Shown here piece after piece: positions 11,240-22,496 of a DNA stretch of 64,000 nt (positions are counted from its first letter, which is position 1; each line of letters begins with the position of its first letter). The position numbers were made by a program, and so were the translations under genes. The stretch lies in the NCBI GenBank assembly GCA_031213475.1, contig JARUPZ010000012.1, positions 6,670,878-6,734,877 on the forward strand, in the 5' to 3' direction. This DNA is from Nereocystis luetkeana. Taxonomy: Eukaryota > Sar > Phaeophyceae > Laminariales > Laminariaceae. The notes under the pieces are model-generated. The model saw nothing but the letters and a program-made list of their open reading frames with translations, searched no databases and was not told where the DNA came from.

Positions 11240-13931
11240 ATGCACATATGCATGCATCGTGCGTACGAGATAATTCGTAAAAACCGATTTTCTGTTGATC
11301 CGAGGTGTGGGACTGCGGTCCCGTTTTGGGAACAATTTATTTGGAATTTAAGTGCTTTGTCCCCAAAACGGCACTGCAGTCCCAACTTGTGGGACAGAAT
11401 CGTCGATTCCCCCTGCAAATCGAGATATCCCAGGCGGATATATTATCCCACCGACATTCCCGCGGTAGGCATCCCACGGTATCCCACGGTATTCCACGAC
11501 ATTTTCACGGTATCCCACCAACCTGTGGTGTCTCTCACGCTGCTGTTCACGTAATCGAACGTGGTACTCCTCCTCTCTCCCCTCGACCGGTTGCGCTGGG
11601 AAAAAAAGGAAAAAAAAAAAAAGGCTGTTGAGAACTCGGTTTCTCGCGGCCACTAATATATATCGTCCCGATAACTATTTTATGTCCTACTATAATAACT
11701 GTTGATATTTCAGGACAGATCTATTGCTGATCTGTATGGTCTGTATGATCTGTATGGTCTGCATGATCTGTATGGTCTGTATGATCTGTATGGTCTAGCT
11801 CATGTTACCTGGTGGGAGCGGCATAACCTGCACGATCTATGAAGCATATTTCTGCGCTGAATCTGTACTCCACAAATCCTGCACGGCATATCATAACGGC
11901 AATCAGGATCTATCTGATATATCTGATATATCTGATCTACAGTATCTGGTAGATTGTAGTCTGCGCGTGGGTGTGTGTGTTTTTTCCCATTATCACTTTA
12001 ACTTTCCAGCTTTGCTCGTACGTAGGGAGTTTTACTCTCAGCGATCTTCTGGACAAGCCTTGGTCACAGGTGTCGTCCCTCCCCCCCCCCTCCCCCCCCC
12101 CCGGTACGTGCCTTCGTTTTTATCGCGCATAGGGTTCAGCATTCCCACTGCTCGTCGATTTTCATCGAATGTAGCTAGCTCACGCTCTCGCGCTTTATTT
12201 ACGCTGATCAATTTATTCGTGCTAGGAAAAGTCCCTACGAGTAAGAGCTGGGCCAGCCAAGGTGCTGCCGAATCGGTTGATGGCCCACGCCCCGCTCAAT
12301 ACTATTAATACGTATTTGGATGCGATTTTGAGACACGGTGTTGATCATGCACCAACCCACAAATGGAAAGCAAGCCCCTTTTTCCTTCCTTTTTTTTGTT
12401 CGACAGATAAGATCGATACAAAGATCCGGAAAAATACAAAAGCGACCGTAACTCCTCTGGAAAAAAAAAGAGTAAAAAGGGCTCACTTTCCGTTTGTCTG
12501 CATGTGTCGTGCCAATACGAGGTTAAATTTTCTGGTGGAAACTCGCAAATTTGAACGTGGCATCGCAGAAAGACATAAAATGATCGTAATTACTTGTATT
12601 CTGTATGGAAACCGTGTTTTTGGCGATATCTCTCGATTGGTGGCGATATCTCTCGGACTAATATCGGTCTTCTCGCAGGGTTTTCAGCTATGTCTCCACC
12701 AATTTTCGCCGTGATCGGGAACGCCGATTACACTACGAATTTTGTGTTGAAAAGTTGGTGTTTTTGAGTTTTCGCCAATATCTGGTCGAGATCGAGTCGA
12801 ATTTTTAGCGTGTCACATTTGTCAAGTACATTTTTTTTTTTGCACATAAAGTGTTGTGTCAGGGTTAGTGCCTCCAAATTTCAAAAATCCTAATTCGTAG
12901 TGGTTATTGAGATACGACGAGCCGATGGGTTTTCCATTTTTTTGCTGGCCCAACTTGTATGCGCTCGATGAGACTCGAACCCGCCAAAAATGATCTCAGT
13001 AGGCACGCGAACCACCTACCAAGCCACCGGGGGTTGTAGACGGTGTAAACGAGTATTAGCATGCTGAACGCGTGTATTAGTACCGCCCTCTGTCAATAGC
13101 ATACGGACAACACGAAAACACCGCCTCCCTTTACCCAGCAACGATATCGAGTATACCCCGTCCCCCCCCCCCCTTTGCCCGGCAGCCAGCCCCGCGGGGT
13201 GCGCCATGCGTCCGATGCTGTGATACGTATTTTTGTCCCCCCTCCCGCCCTTGCTCTCTATGCTATGCGATAGTCACGAAAGCGTTATTTACCCCGTGCT
13301 ATTTACGGGGGGCCGTAGTTGATAGGACCAAATATTGTTAGTAAAAATGGTTAAAATATACCTGGTATACCAGGTTTTTATGTAAACCATAGGTCCTATT
13401 AACTATGGTCCCCCGTAATATCTGCCCTCAGATGGAGGTTCCTTACTTGAGGAGCGCTTCACTGTTAGTAAGTCACTATTAATAGCACGATTAGTAAGTC
13501 ATTATTAATAGTACTATTACTATTATTAAGTGATTAGTACTATACTAGTCATATTAGTACTGCTATTAGTAGTAAGTCGCTCTAAGCTTAGTTTTCGAAA
13601 AAAAAAACGAAGGTGCACTATGTATGGTTGATGAACAGTACCATGGCCTCGGCATAGAAAAAATCATAACGTGGTACGTACTGCGAAAAAAGGAATGCAT
13701 TCTGACGATTTTGGGTCAAGCCCCCCCCCCCCCCCGCCGTTCAGACAATATTTCCGCCCAAAAAGTGCTGCCACCTCTATTGTAGCACGCGTCCTCCCGT
13801 TCCGTGGGCAGATGTCTCGGAATCGGGGTCACCTGTATGTTCCTGTTTGTTGTTGTTTCCGTCGTGCTCGGGTTGTATGGGTTGTGTGCGCGTGATTCTT
13901 TTTGTTCCTTGCTCCGTGCTGTGTCGGGTCA

Positions 13932-13964
<33 letters not shown>

Positions 13965-15546
13965 GCCGCTGTACGTTCTGGCGCCTGCTGCTATCGCTAC
14001 TGCTGCTGCTGCTACTGCTGCTATTGCTGATACTGCCGCATTTCCCTTCTTCCACCTCTTGCGTCCTCGCCTTCTCCCGTCTCTGCTTGCTTCGTCCCCC
14101 GTGTGTTTCGTCAGCGCGCGGGGAGTTGCAGGGAGAATCGCGTTCTCCTCTGGCGGAGACAGGGGGTTTCCGTGTGAAGGGCGGGCGGGGCCTAGGCCTG
14201 CGCATCGGGGGCTTGATTCAAGTCGACGTCGGCATCTCCCGGTCTGGCATGAAACAGGTGGGGGGTGCTGTCCGGGCACAGACGGGCCTCGTCGTCCCCA
14301 TGCACCGTACGCGACGCGTATCCCTTTTCCTGCTGCTAAAATGCCCGTACACCAATTTCCAGTAGTTCACACGTCGAACAGCTCACGATCTAGATAATCT
14401 ATCTGATCTATCAGGGAGGACCATAGTAATCCGGACCCATCATGTACGCAAACATCTATATATGTCACTACTGTATTTTTACAGGGTATATTTTGTCCTG
14501 AACACTACGTATGTTCCCCGTAAAGCTGCCAGTACACAGGACAAAGTCTATACAGTATTTCTGAGGACCTATAGTAGTACTCAGGACTCACCATATATAC
14601 ACAAGAACCTGTATATTCCAGCATCTTTACTATTACGGGGGACCGTAGTAAATAGGACCAAATATTGTCAGTAAAAATGGTTAAATATATAGATTTTTAT
14701 GTATACCATAGGTCCTATTAACTATGGTCCCCCGTTTTTAGGCATAAGCGGTCCTCGTCGATATGGTTATTTTCATCCTCATCTCCCGTTATGTTGTCCG
14801 AGATCTGTGTAGATAGATACAGGAACAGCGCACAGGAAACATGTGCTTCAAAGTAGGCCATTGCAGGTTTAATGTACGGCTCCCACACACCGCGGAACAC
14901 GAGCTAGATCGTACAGATCGATAAAAAATATTTATTGCGACTACGGCCACGCATGATGTGCCCACGCTCGACCTATGGGAAAAAAAAACGTTATGAGCCC
15001 CCAAACGTTGGAGGTGTCTATTGCCGGGAGTAGGAACAACGGTGCCCCGTTTCGAAAAGGATGCGTGGCCAATGGTGAAATGACTCAAAGGCAAGCCCCC
15101 CCCCCCAGGTAAGGCACCCAAGAGGCAGTTACATAGTACTCCCATTGCTGTCTCTGGAATTGCCTACACCGGAAATTGAATCATAGAAGCTGTCATTCAT
15201 ATGCAAGTCCGCCTCACAAGCGGTTCTTAGTAGGATGCAGCTCACCCTTCTTGGGACTCGCCAGACACCTCACGTTTCGCTTCGCGCTTGGTGCAAGCAA
15301 TGTCTGCCTGGTCGGTGAAAACCCGACATGCTCCGTCCCGGCATTTGTAGGGATGCGAGGGTCTATGGTCATGCGACTACGGCCATGCATGAGATCGAGT
15401 ACATCTCTCCTATCAAGTAACCCCCTCCCCCCCCCCCCCTTGTCCCGCTCTTGACGGCCTCGCGTGCTGCCGCCTGCAACTCGTGCGCGTACCGTTCGTG
15501 TTTGTTTTTTCAGGTACACCTCGGGCTAGTCGATAAAAACTTCTGA
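8964..15546 (+). CDS. Unrecognised spliced gene, four phase-matched exons
   Basis: I do not recognise this protein. Four exons fit together by splice phase: 8964-9267 (ends phase 1 before GTTAGG), 10163-10318 (GCAG acceptor, ends phase 1 before GTGAGG), 14115-14257 (GTCAG acceptor, ends phase 0 before GTGGGG) and 15514-15546 (TTTTTTCAG acceptor, stop TGA). The product would be about 211 residues. Exon 1 gives AVVFWDVSAFRPVTWPRTP and then a run of about 20 alanines from a GCC/GCT repeat and a Pro/Gly-rich stretch. Exon 2 is Ser/Gly/Pro-rich. Exon 3 has the only folded-looking part (GGFRVKGGRGLGLRIGGL, IQVDVGISRSGMKQ), which runs into VHLGLVDKNF at the C terminus. An acceptor-like site at 9056 means the true 5' end may lie in an upstream exon. 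The consecutive phase matches are the main support. Confidence 0.45.
9120..9183. repeat. GCC/GCT trinucleotide repeat
   Basis: About ten GCC units pass into about ten GCT units, encoding the alanine run of exon 1 of the unnamed gene. Confidence 0.9.
9414..9530. repeat. MITE-A copy 5
   Basis: Diverged copy in intron 1 of the unnamed gene. The termini are recognisable, and the centre contains an (AT)n expansion at 9463-9480. Confidence 0.8.
9549..9625. repeat. GTT trinucleotide repeat
   Basis: Long (GTT)n tract next to MITE-A copy 5. Related GTT-rich tracts occur at 10595-10680, 21375-21600, 28828-28866 and 35945-35992. Confidence 0.9.
11308..11393. repeat. MITE-B (piggyBac-like), diverged copy
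   Basis: Two facing arms, GACTGCGGTCCCGTTTTGGG and CCCCAAAACGGCACTGCAGT, surround TTTGGAATTTAAGTGCTTTG, as in the better copies at 27605, 58182 and 61737. The ends are too worn to show TTAA. Confidence 0.65.
12005..12245 (-). repeat. SINE-like dispersed repeat, body
   Basis: Shares a long diverged alignment with 58430-58640 (GGACAAGCC, GGTCACAGGTGTCGTCCCTC, a poly-C run, CGGTACGTGCCTTC, GATTTTCATCGAATG, CTCACGCTCTCGCGCTTT). It lacks the tRNA-like head that the other copy carries. Inverted relatives lie at about 10700-10830 and 55615-55735. Confidence 0.65.
12955..13032 (-). repeat. tRNA-like sequence, likely SINE head
   Basis: On the minus strand it has an A-box-like TGGCTTGGTAGG and a B-box GGGTTCGAGTC at tRNA spacing. 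The acceptor and T stems do not pair well, so this is more likely a tRNA-derived retroposon head than a working tRNA. It resembles the head at 58628-58728. Confidence 0.55.
13312..13418. repeat. MITE-A copy 6, carrying a TACCTGGTA micro-insertion
   Basis: Standard termini with TA on both sides. At 13359-13367 the central ATATA block is interrupted by CCTGGTA and neighbouring bases compared with other copies. Confidence 0.88.
14411..14523. repeat. MITE-A copy 7 (degenerate)
   Basis: A worn copy: left end TCAGGGAGGACCATAGTAAT, right end GTTCCCCGTAA, with an AT-rich centre. It lies just downstream of exon 3 of the unnamed gene. Confidence 0.6.
14633..14736. repeat. MITE-A copy 8
   Basis: Good left terminus. 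The right terminus is damaged after CCCCCGTT. Confidence 0.85.
15107..15435 (+). repeat. Dispersed repeat R1, short copy ending in poly-C
   Basis: Closely similar to 29596-29925 and 40397-40722. Shared blocks include GGCACCCAAGAGGCAGTTAC, GTCTGCCTGGTCGGTGAAA and GCGACTACGGCCATGCATGA, ending in AGTA and a C-rich tract. No coding frame is conserved among the copies. Confidence 0.85.
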
Positions 15547-17080
15547 GGCGTCCCGGAACCACGAAGCCTCGTCCTGGCTGCTTTCAGAGCGTCATTTTTT
15601 GTCAAGCGGCATTGTTTTTGGAAGAGCGATAGTCAAGTTTCGACGTTCGAGGTTTCGCGTCTTCCGGGATGCGTTTAGAATGAGGACCATTTTTGTCAAG
15701 CGGCAATTTTTAGGAAGGGCGATTGTCGAAAGTGTTGATTTTCAAGGTTCGCCTCTCAGCCGTGAAGCATTTGGAGGAGGAGGAGGAGAAGGAGGAGGAG
15801 GAGGAGGAGGAGGAAGGGGAGTGTTCTCGTGAACCGGCACATTCTGAGAACGCCTCTCGCGGCCGGCGGGGTTTCCTCCAGGGTTTTGCTCGCAAACTGT
15901 TTGTAGGTGGCTCGGAAAAGCGCGAGCCATTGTCCTGAAAGCTCTGATCGGTGACGCGCCGCCGTGTGGTACTGTCAATACATACCTGGTACTATATATG
16001 ACTTTGGGCGGAAATGTAACGACCGTTTAGCCTCCGTATTACTGCCTGAACCTTCCTTTTATTTCCGTCCAATGGTTTAGAGGAAAAATCGCGGGACGAT
16101 TGAAGTACCTCTCTGTACAATGGTATACGGGAAACGAACGAAATCGAGACCCCCATTTTTTCTAGAGTCCCAGACAAAGGGAGGGGGGGGGGGGGGGGGA
16201 CAGGTTACGAAAATCAAGTCTTTTTTTTTAGAAAAAACATGTTTTACTAATTTTTGACAAAAAATCCCAACCCCCTATATACGTTGTCAATTTTCAATTC
16301 TGACATGGTCGCGAGCGTGGCTCCGCTTTTTCTTTTGTTTCGTGTACCCCTAGTTTGAATTGAGTCCAAGACACAGGGGAAGGAGGGGTTTCGAAAATCG
16401 AGTTCTTTTTTTTCTTTTTGCGAAAAAAACATGTTTTATATAATTCTGACCAAAAAAATCCCAACCTGCTGTATACGTAGTTAGTTTTCAATCCCGACAT
16501 GGTCGCGAGTGTGGACTCCATTTTCTCTTTTTTACCGTGCACCCCTACTGCAGCCTGCACAAATAATTCTAAGTAGTTTGTCACCAAAACGGGGCTGCAG
16601 TCCTAAAAGGATGAAGGATTAACGGTCCTTCTATTTCGGGCCAGAGTAATATCTGATGGACGAGAGAGACCGATTCTTACGTTAAAATATCAGGGAGCAC
16701 CCCAAGAAAGTTCTTCAGCCTTCATAGCCATCATAGCAGTACGCACTTGGTAAGACAGTGTTATTTGTTGTTCGTACCGCTGCTGCTTTCTTTCGCTCCT
16801 ACCCCAAATGCACACGTTATTGTTTCTGGCCGACGTCTTTAGCGAACGTAATCGTTCCTGCTTTTTGGTCGCTTTTTAAGCCCGACCAATCCCTGAAACT
16901 TCCATACCCCCGTCCAACCTTGTATCAACCGGAAATACCTAAGGAATAGCAGGGCAACGCTTGCCCTGCTCTACAATACGGTAGTATATGCACCTGGTAG
17001 GATGCGTACGGAGCGTACCGGTGGGGGACCATTTCTATTGTATAGCACAGCTGAGCTACAATCAGTAGTCGCGTGGGCTA
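15547..17080. other. Intergenic: tandem duplications, no gene seen
   Basis: 15595-15735 contains two diverged copies of a roughly 113-bp unit (TTTTGTCAAGCGGCA is shared). 16160-16590 contains two diverged copies of a unit of about 190-220 bp (ACATGGTCGCGAG, AAAAAACATGTTTTA). 16571-16612 is the right half of a MITE-B copy (ACCAAAACGGGGCTGCAGTC). Confidence 0.6.
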
Positions 17081-17186
17081 CTACGGGGGACCATAGTTAA
17101 CAGGACCTATGGTATACATAAAAACGTATATATTTAACCATTTTTACGAACAATATTTTGGTCCTATTAACTATGGTCCCCCGTAA
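17081..17186. repeat. MITE-A copy 9
   Basis: Near-consensus copy, with TA on both sides and G after the right TA. Confidence 0.9.
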
Positions 17187-17253
17187 TAGCAGCGTCTCCC
17201 CGCGTGATGCACGTAAGCTATAAATGGCGGATTCACTGCTGCCGGTGCTTGAT

Positions 17254-17405
17254 GTGGGGCACCCTGTTGCATAGACACTTACGTATGACACGCATAAGGT
17301 AAATACGCGCAAAACAACCCAACCCAGCCGTGGGGCACCCTGTTGCATGGACACTTACGTATGACACGTATATGGTAAATGTGCGCAAAGCAACCCAACC
17401 CAACC
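17254..17405 (+). repeat. Two-copy tandem repeat of about 76 bp
   Basis: GGGGCACCCTGTTGCATRGA to CAACCCAACCCARCCGTG occurs twice in direct succession with a few differences. Confidence 0.85.
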
Positions 17406-18282
17406 GTGCTGTGCAGATGTTGGCCTTCGATTGTTTTTTTTTTTTTTTTGGGGGGGGGGGGGGTCGCCCAAGTATTTCGCGAGCACCTCGTGTGCCGGCC
17501 ATGGCATAAAGCAGCACGTGGATGGACGGAGGACCAGCTCGGAAAGGATGACTTTCTATACACCCCGACTGGATCAAAATCCCTTTCGTTGTCATTTCTT
17601 TTTTTTTTTTTTTCAAGGACAAGGTCGACGAAAACGTATTGCGTTAAGGTAGGCAAGGAAGGCAACGAGCAGAGCGGGACGCCAAAAACTCAACCCCTCG
17701 CTTCGTGTACGTACACCTCGCCCTCCTCCCTCCCTGACATTATCCCAGAGTAACCCGATGTCCTCCAGACCTCTCGATATCGATCGGCAGGGACCGTCGC
17801 ACTCTCTAGGCGAGGGGTGAAAAACACTTTTGCCATCCCTTCGACTTTACAGAGCAGTGCCAAACCTTGCCGCCTAGAGTGAAGACCAGGGTAGGACTTT
17901 ACCCTTTGGGGACTGCACTCTTGTCGCGGTCGTTTCTGCAGCGGCAAAGGAGTGCACGTTTTCGCCCCCCGACACATTTAAGAGTCTGTTTCAACGTCAG
18001 CATGGTGAGAGAGTGCGCGAGTAAGCCACCCGCCCGTGTACGAAGGAAGAAACGAGCAAAAAAACAAATCTGGCGACAAAAGACAAGAAAACAAGACAAG
18101 AACTACATTTTAACAATCGCCATCGTGATCATCACCACTTCCACCACCACCGTCATCGAGACCATCACCATCAACACCGTCTTGATGATTCATCGTGACC
18201 GCAAACATCATCATCATCATCTTGATGATTATTATCATCTCTATAAATCGTCAATACACCACCGGCATCATCATTATTATCG
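17406..18282. other. Intergenic 3' of SRP19, low-complexity
   Basis: Homopolymer T and G runs at 17430-17465 and a CAT/CAC-rich tract at 18115-18290. No supported gene. Confidence 0.5.
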
Positions 18283-20095
18283 TCATTTCTTCCCCTTCTT
18301 CTTCCCCTTCTTCTTCACTCCCGACTGCGACGCCGCCGTCGCCGCCGCCGCTATCTTATCTCTCTCGGCCCTCGCAAGCGCCTCCTTGTCCGACTTCTCC
18401 TTGGCCAGCCTGTCCCTGCGACTCTTGAGGTTCGGCATCAACTCTCCCATCTTCTTCATCAAAGACGGCCCTGTTTTGTCACAAGTAACACGAGGACACG
18501 CGTACCACATAGGCGTTTTCCGGCGGGGGGGGGGGAGGGGTTAGTTGGGGCAAAACGAACCGCGTGAGCGCTGACCAGGTAGCTCAGTGGTTTATCCTAT
18601 ACCAGGTAGAAACGAACACGGGGGGATCGGGGACTCGGGGAGGGAGGGAAGGGGGGGTTGGAGAGAGGGGGGGGGGGGGGGGGAGGAAGGAAGGACGGCA
18701 GCGAGGGAGGGAGGAGCATCGCGGTTCTCTCATATTTCCTGAGTGTGCATCTCTTGTTATCTTACTCACGATCTGGCACTTCCGGATTCCACGGGACGCC
18801 GTCTTCGTCCACAAGCCTAACTCTGACGCGCCCCAGCACCCACGGCTCCCTCGAGTACGCCTTGTAGGGCTCTACTGCGTGCCACAGCTGCAGAAACTCC
18901 AGCACTTGGGACATGTCTTCTACGGTTGGCGAAGGGCCTGGGGTTGCAGTCCATGGCGAGGGAGGGAAGGGCAGGCACCGGGCAGCATGTGGGGAATTAT
19001 TTATCTCAAAGCCTCACAGGGAGGGTCCGCGGTCTGGAGGGGAAGGGGGGGGAGGGGTCGAGAGGGGAACAATAGGCTGGCACGCCTCCGTGAAACGTTT
19101 GTTTTGAAACCTATGTACAAACGCGGCAGTCGTATAGCGCAAACGTTCGGGCGCCAAAGGGTTGGACGACGTGGTGCCGCGAAAATTAGCCGATACAAAT
19201 AACTATTTCCGCACCGTAGCACCATCGTAGCGTGCGACTTTCGTTAACGTGGTGCAAGCAGACGAAGCACATTGCACATTCCCTGAGCGTTCCGTCTAAC
19301 GGCACCTATAGGCGAGAGGCTGCTGCTACTACTACTACTACTACTACTACTACTGTACCTCTTGGTTAGGCGTAACGTATCGTAGTGTGGCCCGTGAAAA
19401 AAAAGGCACCAAGAGAGCGTCTCGCGCGATCGGGTCGGCATCCAAGCGGCGTGCGCAAGAGAAGGAAAAACAAAACGGAGGAAAACGATCCATCCACCCG
19501 GTTCGGTTCTCCTTTCTTTTCGACACGGATGGCGGTGGTGACGTCCTGGAGGGCACACCGCCCAAACGCGACCGTGGTTCGCAATCTTAGCGGAAAGACC
19601 CTCATTCGGACAAAGGCGCAAAAAACGCACCAAAATAGATGTTTAGAACTAATTTATCTAAATTCAGGAAAGTTTGATCCCTGTGAACACTCACTCGTAG
19701 CGGAAGAGAAACGGGGCAGGGTGACATGTGTGCCACTGGGCGACATCAACCACCACGCGGTGCGCACGCTGGACCGCACTGCACGGCGGAGCCGACGTGA
19801 GACTCTCGGTCCAACCAACGTGGCGCGATTGACCAATCAGGTCGATCAGCCCACACGAGACGGTCGGTCCCCCCGCTACCAACCCCTCTCGGGGAGCGGT
19901 AGAAAACGAGGGCGACGTAGACAAAGGGAGGGGGTTGCATATTGCGTATACAACCGCGCCTAGCCGGGCCGGGAGGATGGGCGTCGTGGGGGGGCACTCA
20001 CAGGCGCTGGCCTTGGGTATCCGTCTCCCCTTCTTGATGGTCCTCGTCGAGTCGATGTTGTTGGGCCAGATCACCATCAGCTTCGACACGTCCAT
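18283..20095 (-). CDS. SRP19: Signal recognition particle 19-kDa protein
   Basis: SRP19 binds the SRP RNA and organises it for SRP54, so it is needed for co-translational targeting to the ER. Three exons with matching phases give 149 residues, close to the usual 140-150. Exon 1 (20095-20002) starts MDVSKLMVIWPNNIDSTRTI and continues KKGRRIPKASAC, the conserved RNA-binding N terminus. Exon 2 (18937-18770) carries CPSPTVEDMSQVLEFLQL, then KAYSREPWVLGRVRVRLVDE, including the family's YSR and GRVRV motifs. Exon 3 (18470-18283) begins with PSLMKKMGELMPNLKSR, passes through a charged helix, and ends in the lysine-rich tail KKKGKKKGKK that the family usually has. Splice sites are GT-AG (GTGAGT and GTGAGTAAG donors; CCCCAG and AACAG acceptors). 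ATG at 20095 is the only sensible start and gives no leader peptide, as expected for a cytosolic/nucleolar protein. Confidence 0.95.
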
Positions 20096-21176
20096 GGTTC
20101 GCAGCGCCTCTGCGTGCCGGTGGATACCACGCGCCCGCCCCGGCCGAACGCAAGGGGGAAAAAAACGCATCCGAGTGAGAAAGGGGCGCATTGATTTACG
20201 ACATACCTGGTAACGCGGAGGCCTGTGCTAGCGATAGAACATTAAGATCGATAACGGACCAAACAAAATCCCCTCTCGCCCCCCCCCCCCCCCCCCCCTC
20301 TCCCGCCTCCAAACCCGCCGCGGGCAAAGCAAAACGCCGTTGAGGTTGAGCTACGCACGTGAAGTGGTAACCGCAACAGCAAACGAAGCACAAAAATAGT
20401 AGGCGAAACACCGACTGAGTTACAGTAGTGAAGCCTATTTTACTACCATGGGTTGTGTTGTAAAAAATTAAAACCCTTTCACTATGACGGTGTACCCGTA
20501 CCGCAATACATCTAACGCTGATTCCAAGTACTTTGTCCACGTACTGTAGGTGCAGTTACTATAATACTACCCGTAGCTGTAAAAAGGAGATGACATCCCT
20601 GAAAAAATATAAAACTATCAGGTAGCACCGAAGCTGAGGGAATAAAACTGCTTGCAAGCAGAGTGCAGGAGGGGGGGGGGGGGGGGGGTGTACTCGATAG
20701 GAGAGATGTACTCGATCTCATGCATGGCCGTAGTCGTACCAGGTATGACCATAGAGGGGGGGGGGGGGGCAGTGGGGAAAGGGGTTTATCGCCAACAGCA
20801 GCAGCAGCAGCACCACCAGGCATCTCACGCTGCCTGTACAGCAGTCTAGACTAGACAATTAGGGGGCACTAGAGAGGAGTTACCCCACGAGTACCCGTCT
20901 TGAACCGGTACCCGCCAACTTTGGGGAAAAAATACTCGGGTGCTCGCGAGTATTTACGACCATTTTTGGCGGGTAACCGGGACCTGGGTACTCGTCCAAA
21001 AAATGGGGTACACCCGGGCCTCAAATATTCGGCGAGTATGAAGTGTTAATCGTACCAGTGACGGGTATGTGCAAGTCGGGAAATACTCGCGAGTACCCGG
21101 GTAATTGGCAGAAGGGTAACACCTCTAGTAGGCACTACCTGGTATTTTCTATGCATGGGAGAGAGCGCAGGAGCCG
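20096..21176. other. Intergenic, upstream of SRP19
   Basis: Holds poly-C/G runs (20280, 20670, 20757) and an inverted R1 fragment at 20695-20760 carrying a TACCAGGTA micro-insertion. 20880-21125 is rich in GAGTACCCG/CGGGTACTC-type words. The SRP19 promoter should lie near 20100-20300, but I see no clear TATA or other element. Confidence 0.5.
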
Positions 21177-21380
21177 TTAACAATGCAGCACACCCGCCCA
21201 TCGCCTCATTCCGCCCATTGTGTATTCGAGCGGTCGCAGCGTCGCGCTGTGGTCGTGCGCCTTCAGCCCCATAAAACACTGCTGCCATATACCTGGGGGC
21301 TTGACGTAGCAAGTTTTCTTGTTGGGAGGGATGTACTGCGCAGGCATGCCGTCCTCGAAATTTGCCATCTATCGTTGTCG

Positions 21381-21416
<36 letters not shown>

Positions 21417-22254
21417 CGTCGTTGTCGTCGTTGTAGGCGTCGTTGTCGTGGGCATCGTCATGGATGTTGTCGCAAATGTTGTCGTGGACGATGCCGTGGA
21501 GGTTGCACATTGTCGCAGATGTTGTCGTGGAGGTTGTCGTGGATGTTGTCATCGATGTTGTGGAGGAGGAGATATATTGATGTAATAGTGCAGCCAGTGT
21601 AAGCCGAGGGGCGCGAGGGCGGGGGGGGGGGGGGGGGGGTCGATGGTCGATGGGATAGGAGACTACAGCAGTAGGGGGCGCGGTGGATGCTACCACGCCC
21701 ACATCAGCAGTAGCAGCGCCACACCACGCGAGCCCTGCGAACACTCAGAAGCACGCGACGGTTACACTACGTGGGGGGGTCGTCTAAAAAGCTGTTGATA
21801 AGTACCAAGATACGTGCCTGGTGCCAGCAAGCCGGAAGGGAAACACAGCAGATGTCGATCGTACACCAGTACTTGAGTTATACGTACCTACCTGGTACCT
21901 GGTGCGTGGTGTTGACGGAACCTGCCACTCTACTGCTGTTGTTCGACGACACTCCAGAACGGCTAGCTCCAGGTAAGCTGAGAAAGCCAAGCCAAACCCC
22001 CCTAAGCACCCTACAAGAGATGAGGAGCATGCAGGCAGCCATACAGCTTTTCCGTAAACTAGCCGTCAGGTCGAAAACATACAGGACTGCAGATAGACGA
22101 CGCTTTACAGCGTGAGGCCTTGGGTGTGGTTGCTGCGTTTGTTCGTCGTTGTTCATCGCAAATAACCCCAAAAAACTCCCACCTCCTTCATAGCAGCTTG
22201 CATTCCGCCTCCCTGAGGCTTCTGCTGCTTCACGACAACCCGGCGACGAGACAT
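21177..22254 (-). CDS. Candidate two-exon small gene, unrecognised
   Basis: I do not recognise this. Exon 1 (22254-22183) begins with ATG and reads MSRRRVVVKQQKPQGGGMQA, then AMKE, and ends in phase 0 before GTGGGAG. A second exon (21368-21177) after a GATAG acceptor reads MANFEDGMPAQYIPPNKK, then TCYVKPPGIWQQCFMGLK, and ends in a stop, giving about 87 residues. The second exon has a non-random look, but an internal CAG|GTATAT could also be a donor that leads to a further exon. No homologue comes to mind and an exon may be missing between the two. Confidence 0.3.
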
Positions 22255-22496
22255 GGTTGCCGTCTATAGTTCTTCGACGCAACTGGAAGCCTTCGACGGG
22301 GGGAAAAAAGCGCCGACAGCCACCCCACGAACACCTGTCGCCTGTTGACCTCGGGCTTGTTGTCTGCAAACTCAAAATAGAAAAATACCGGGTTTCCACG
22401 ACGTCATCGAAGCGTGCTTAGATTGGGGACAAATCCATATTGCCGGAGCCCCCAAAGTTCAGTTCCTGTGCGTTGCAGTGCAGTGAAGCAGTAAAC

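Noticed and set aside
12955..13032. Functional tRNA gene
   Set aside because: A and B boxes are present, but the acceptor and T-stem pairing is poor and a diverged second copy exists elsewhere, so it is more likely SINE-derived.
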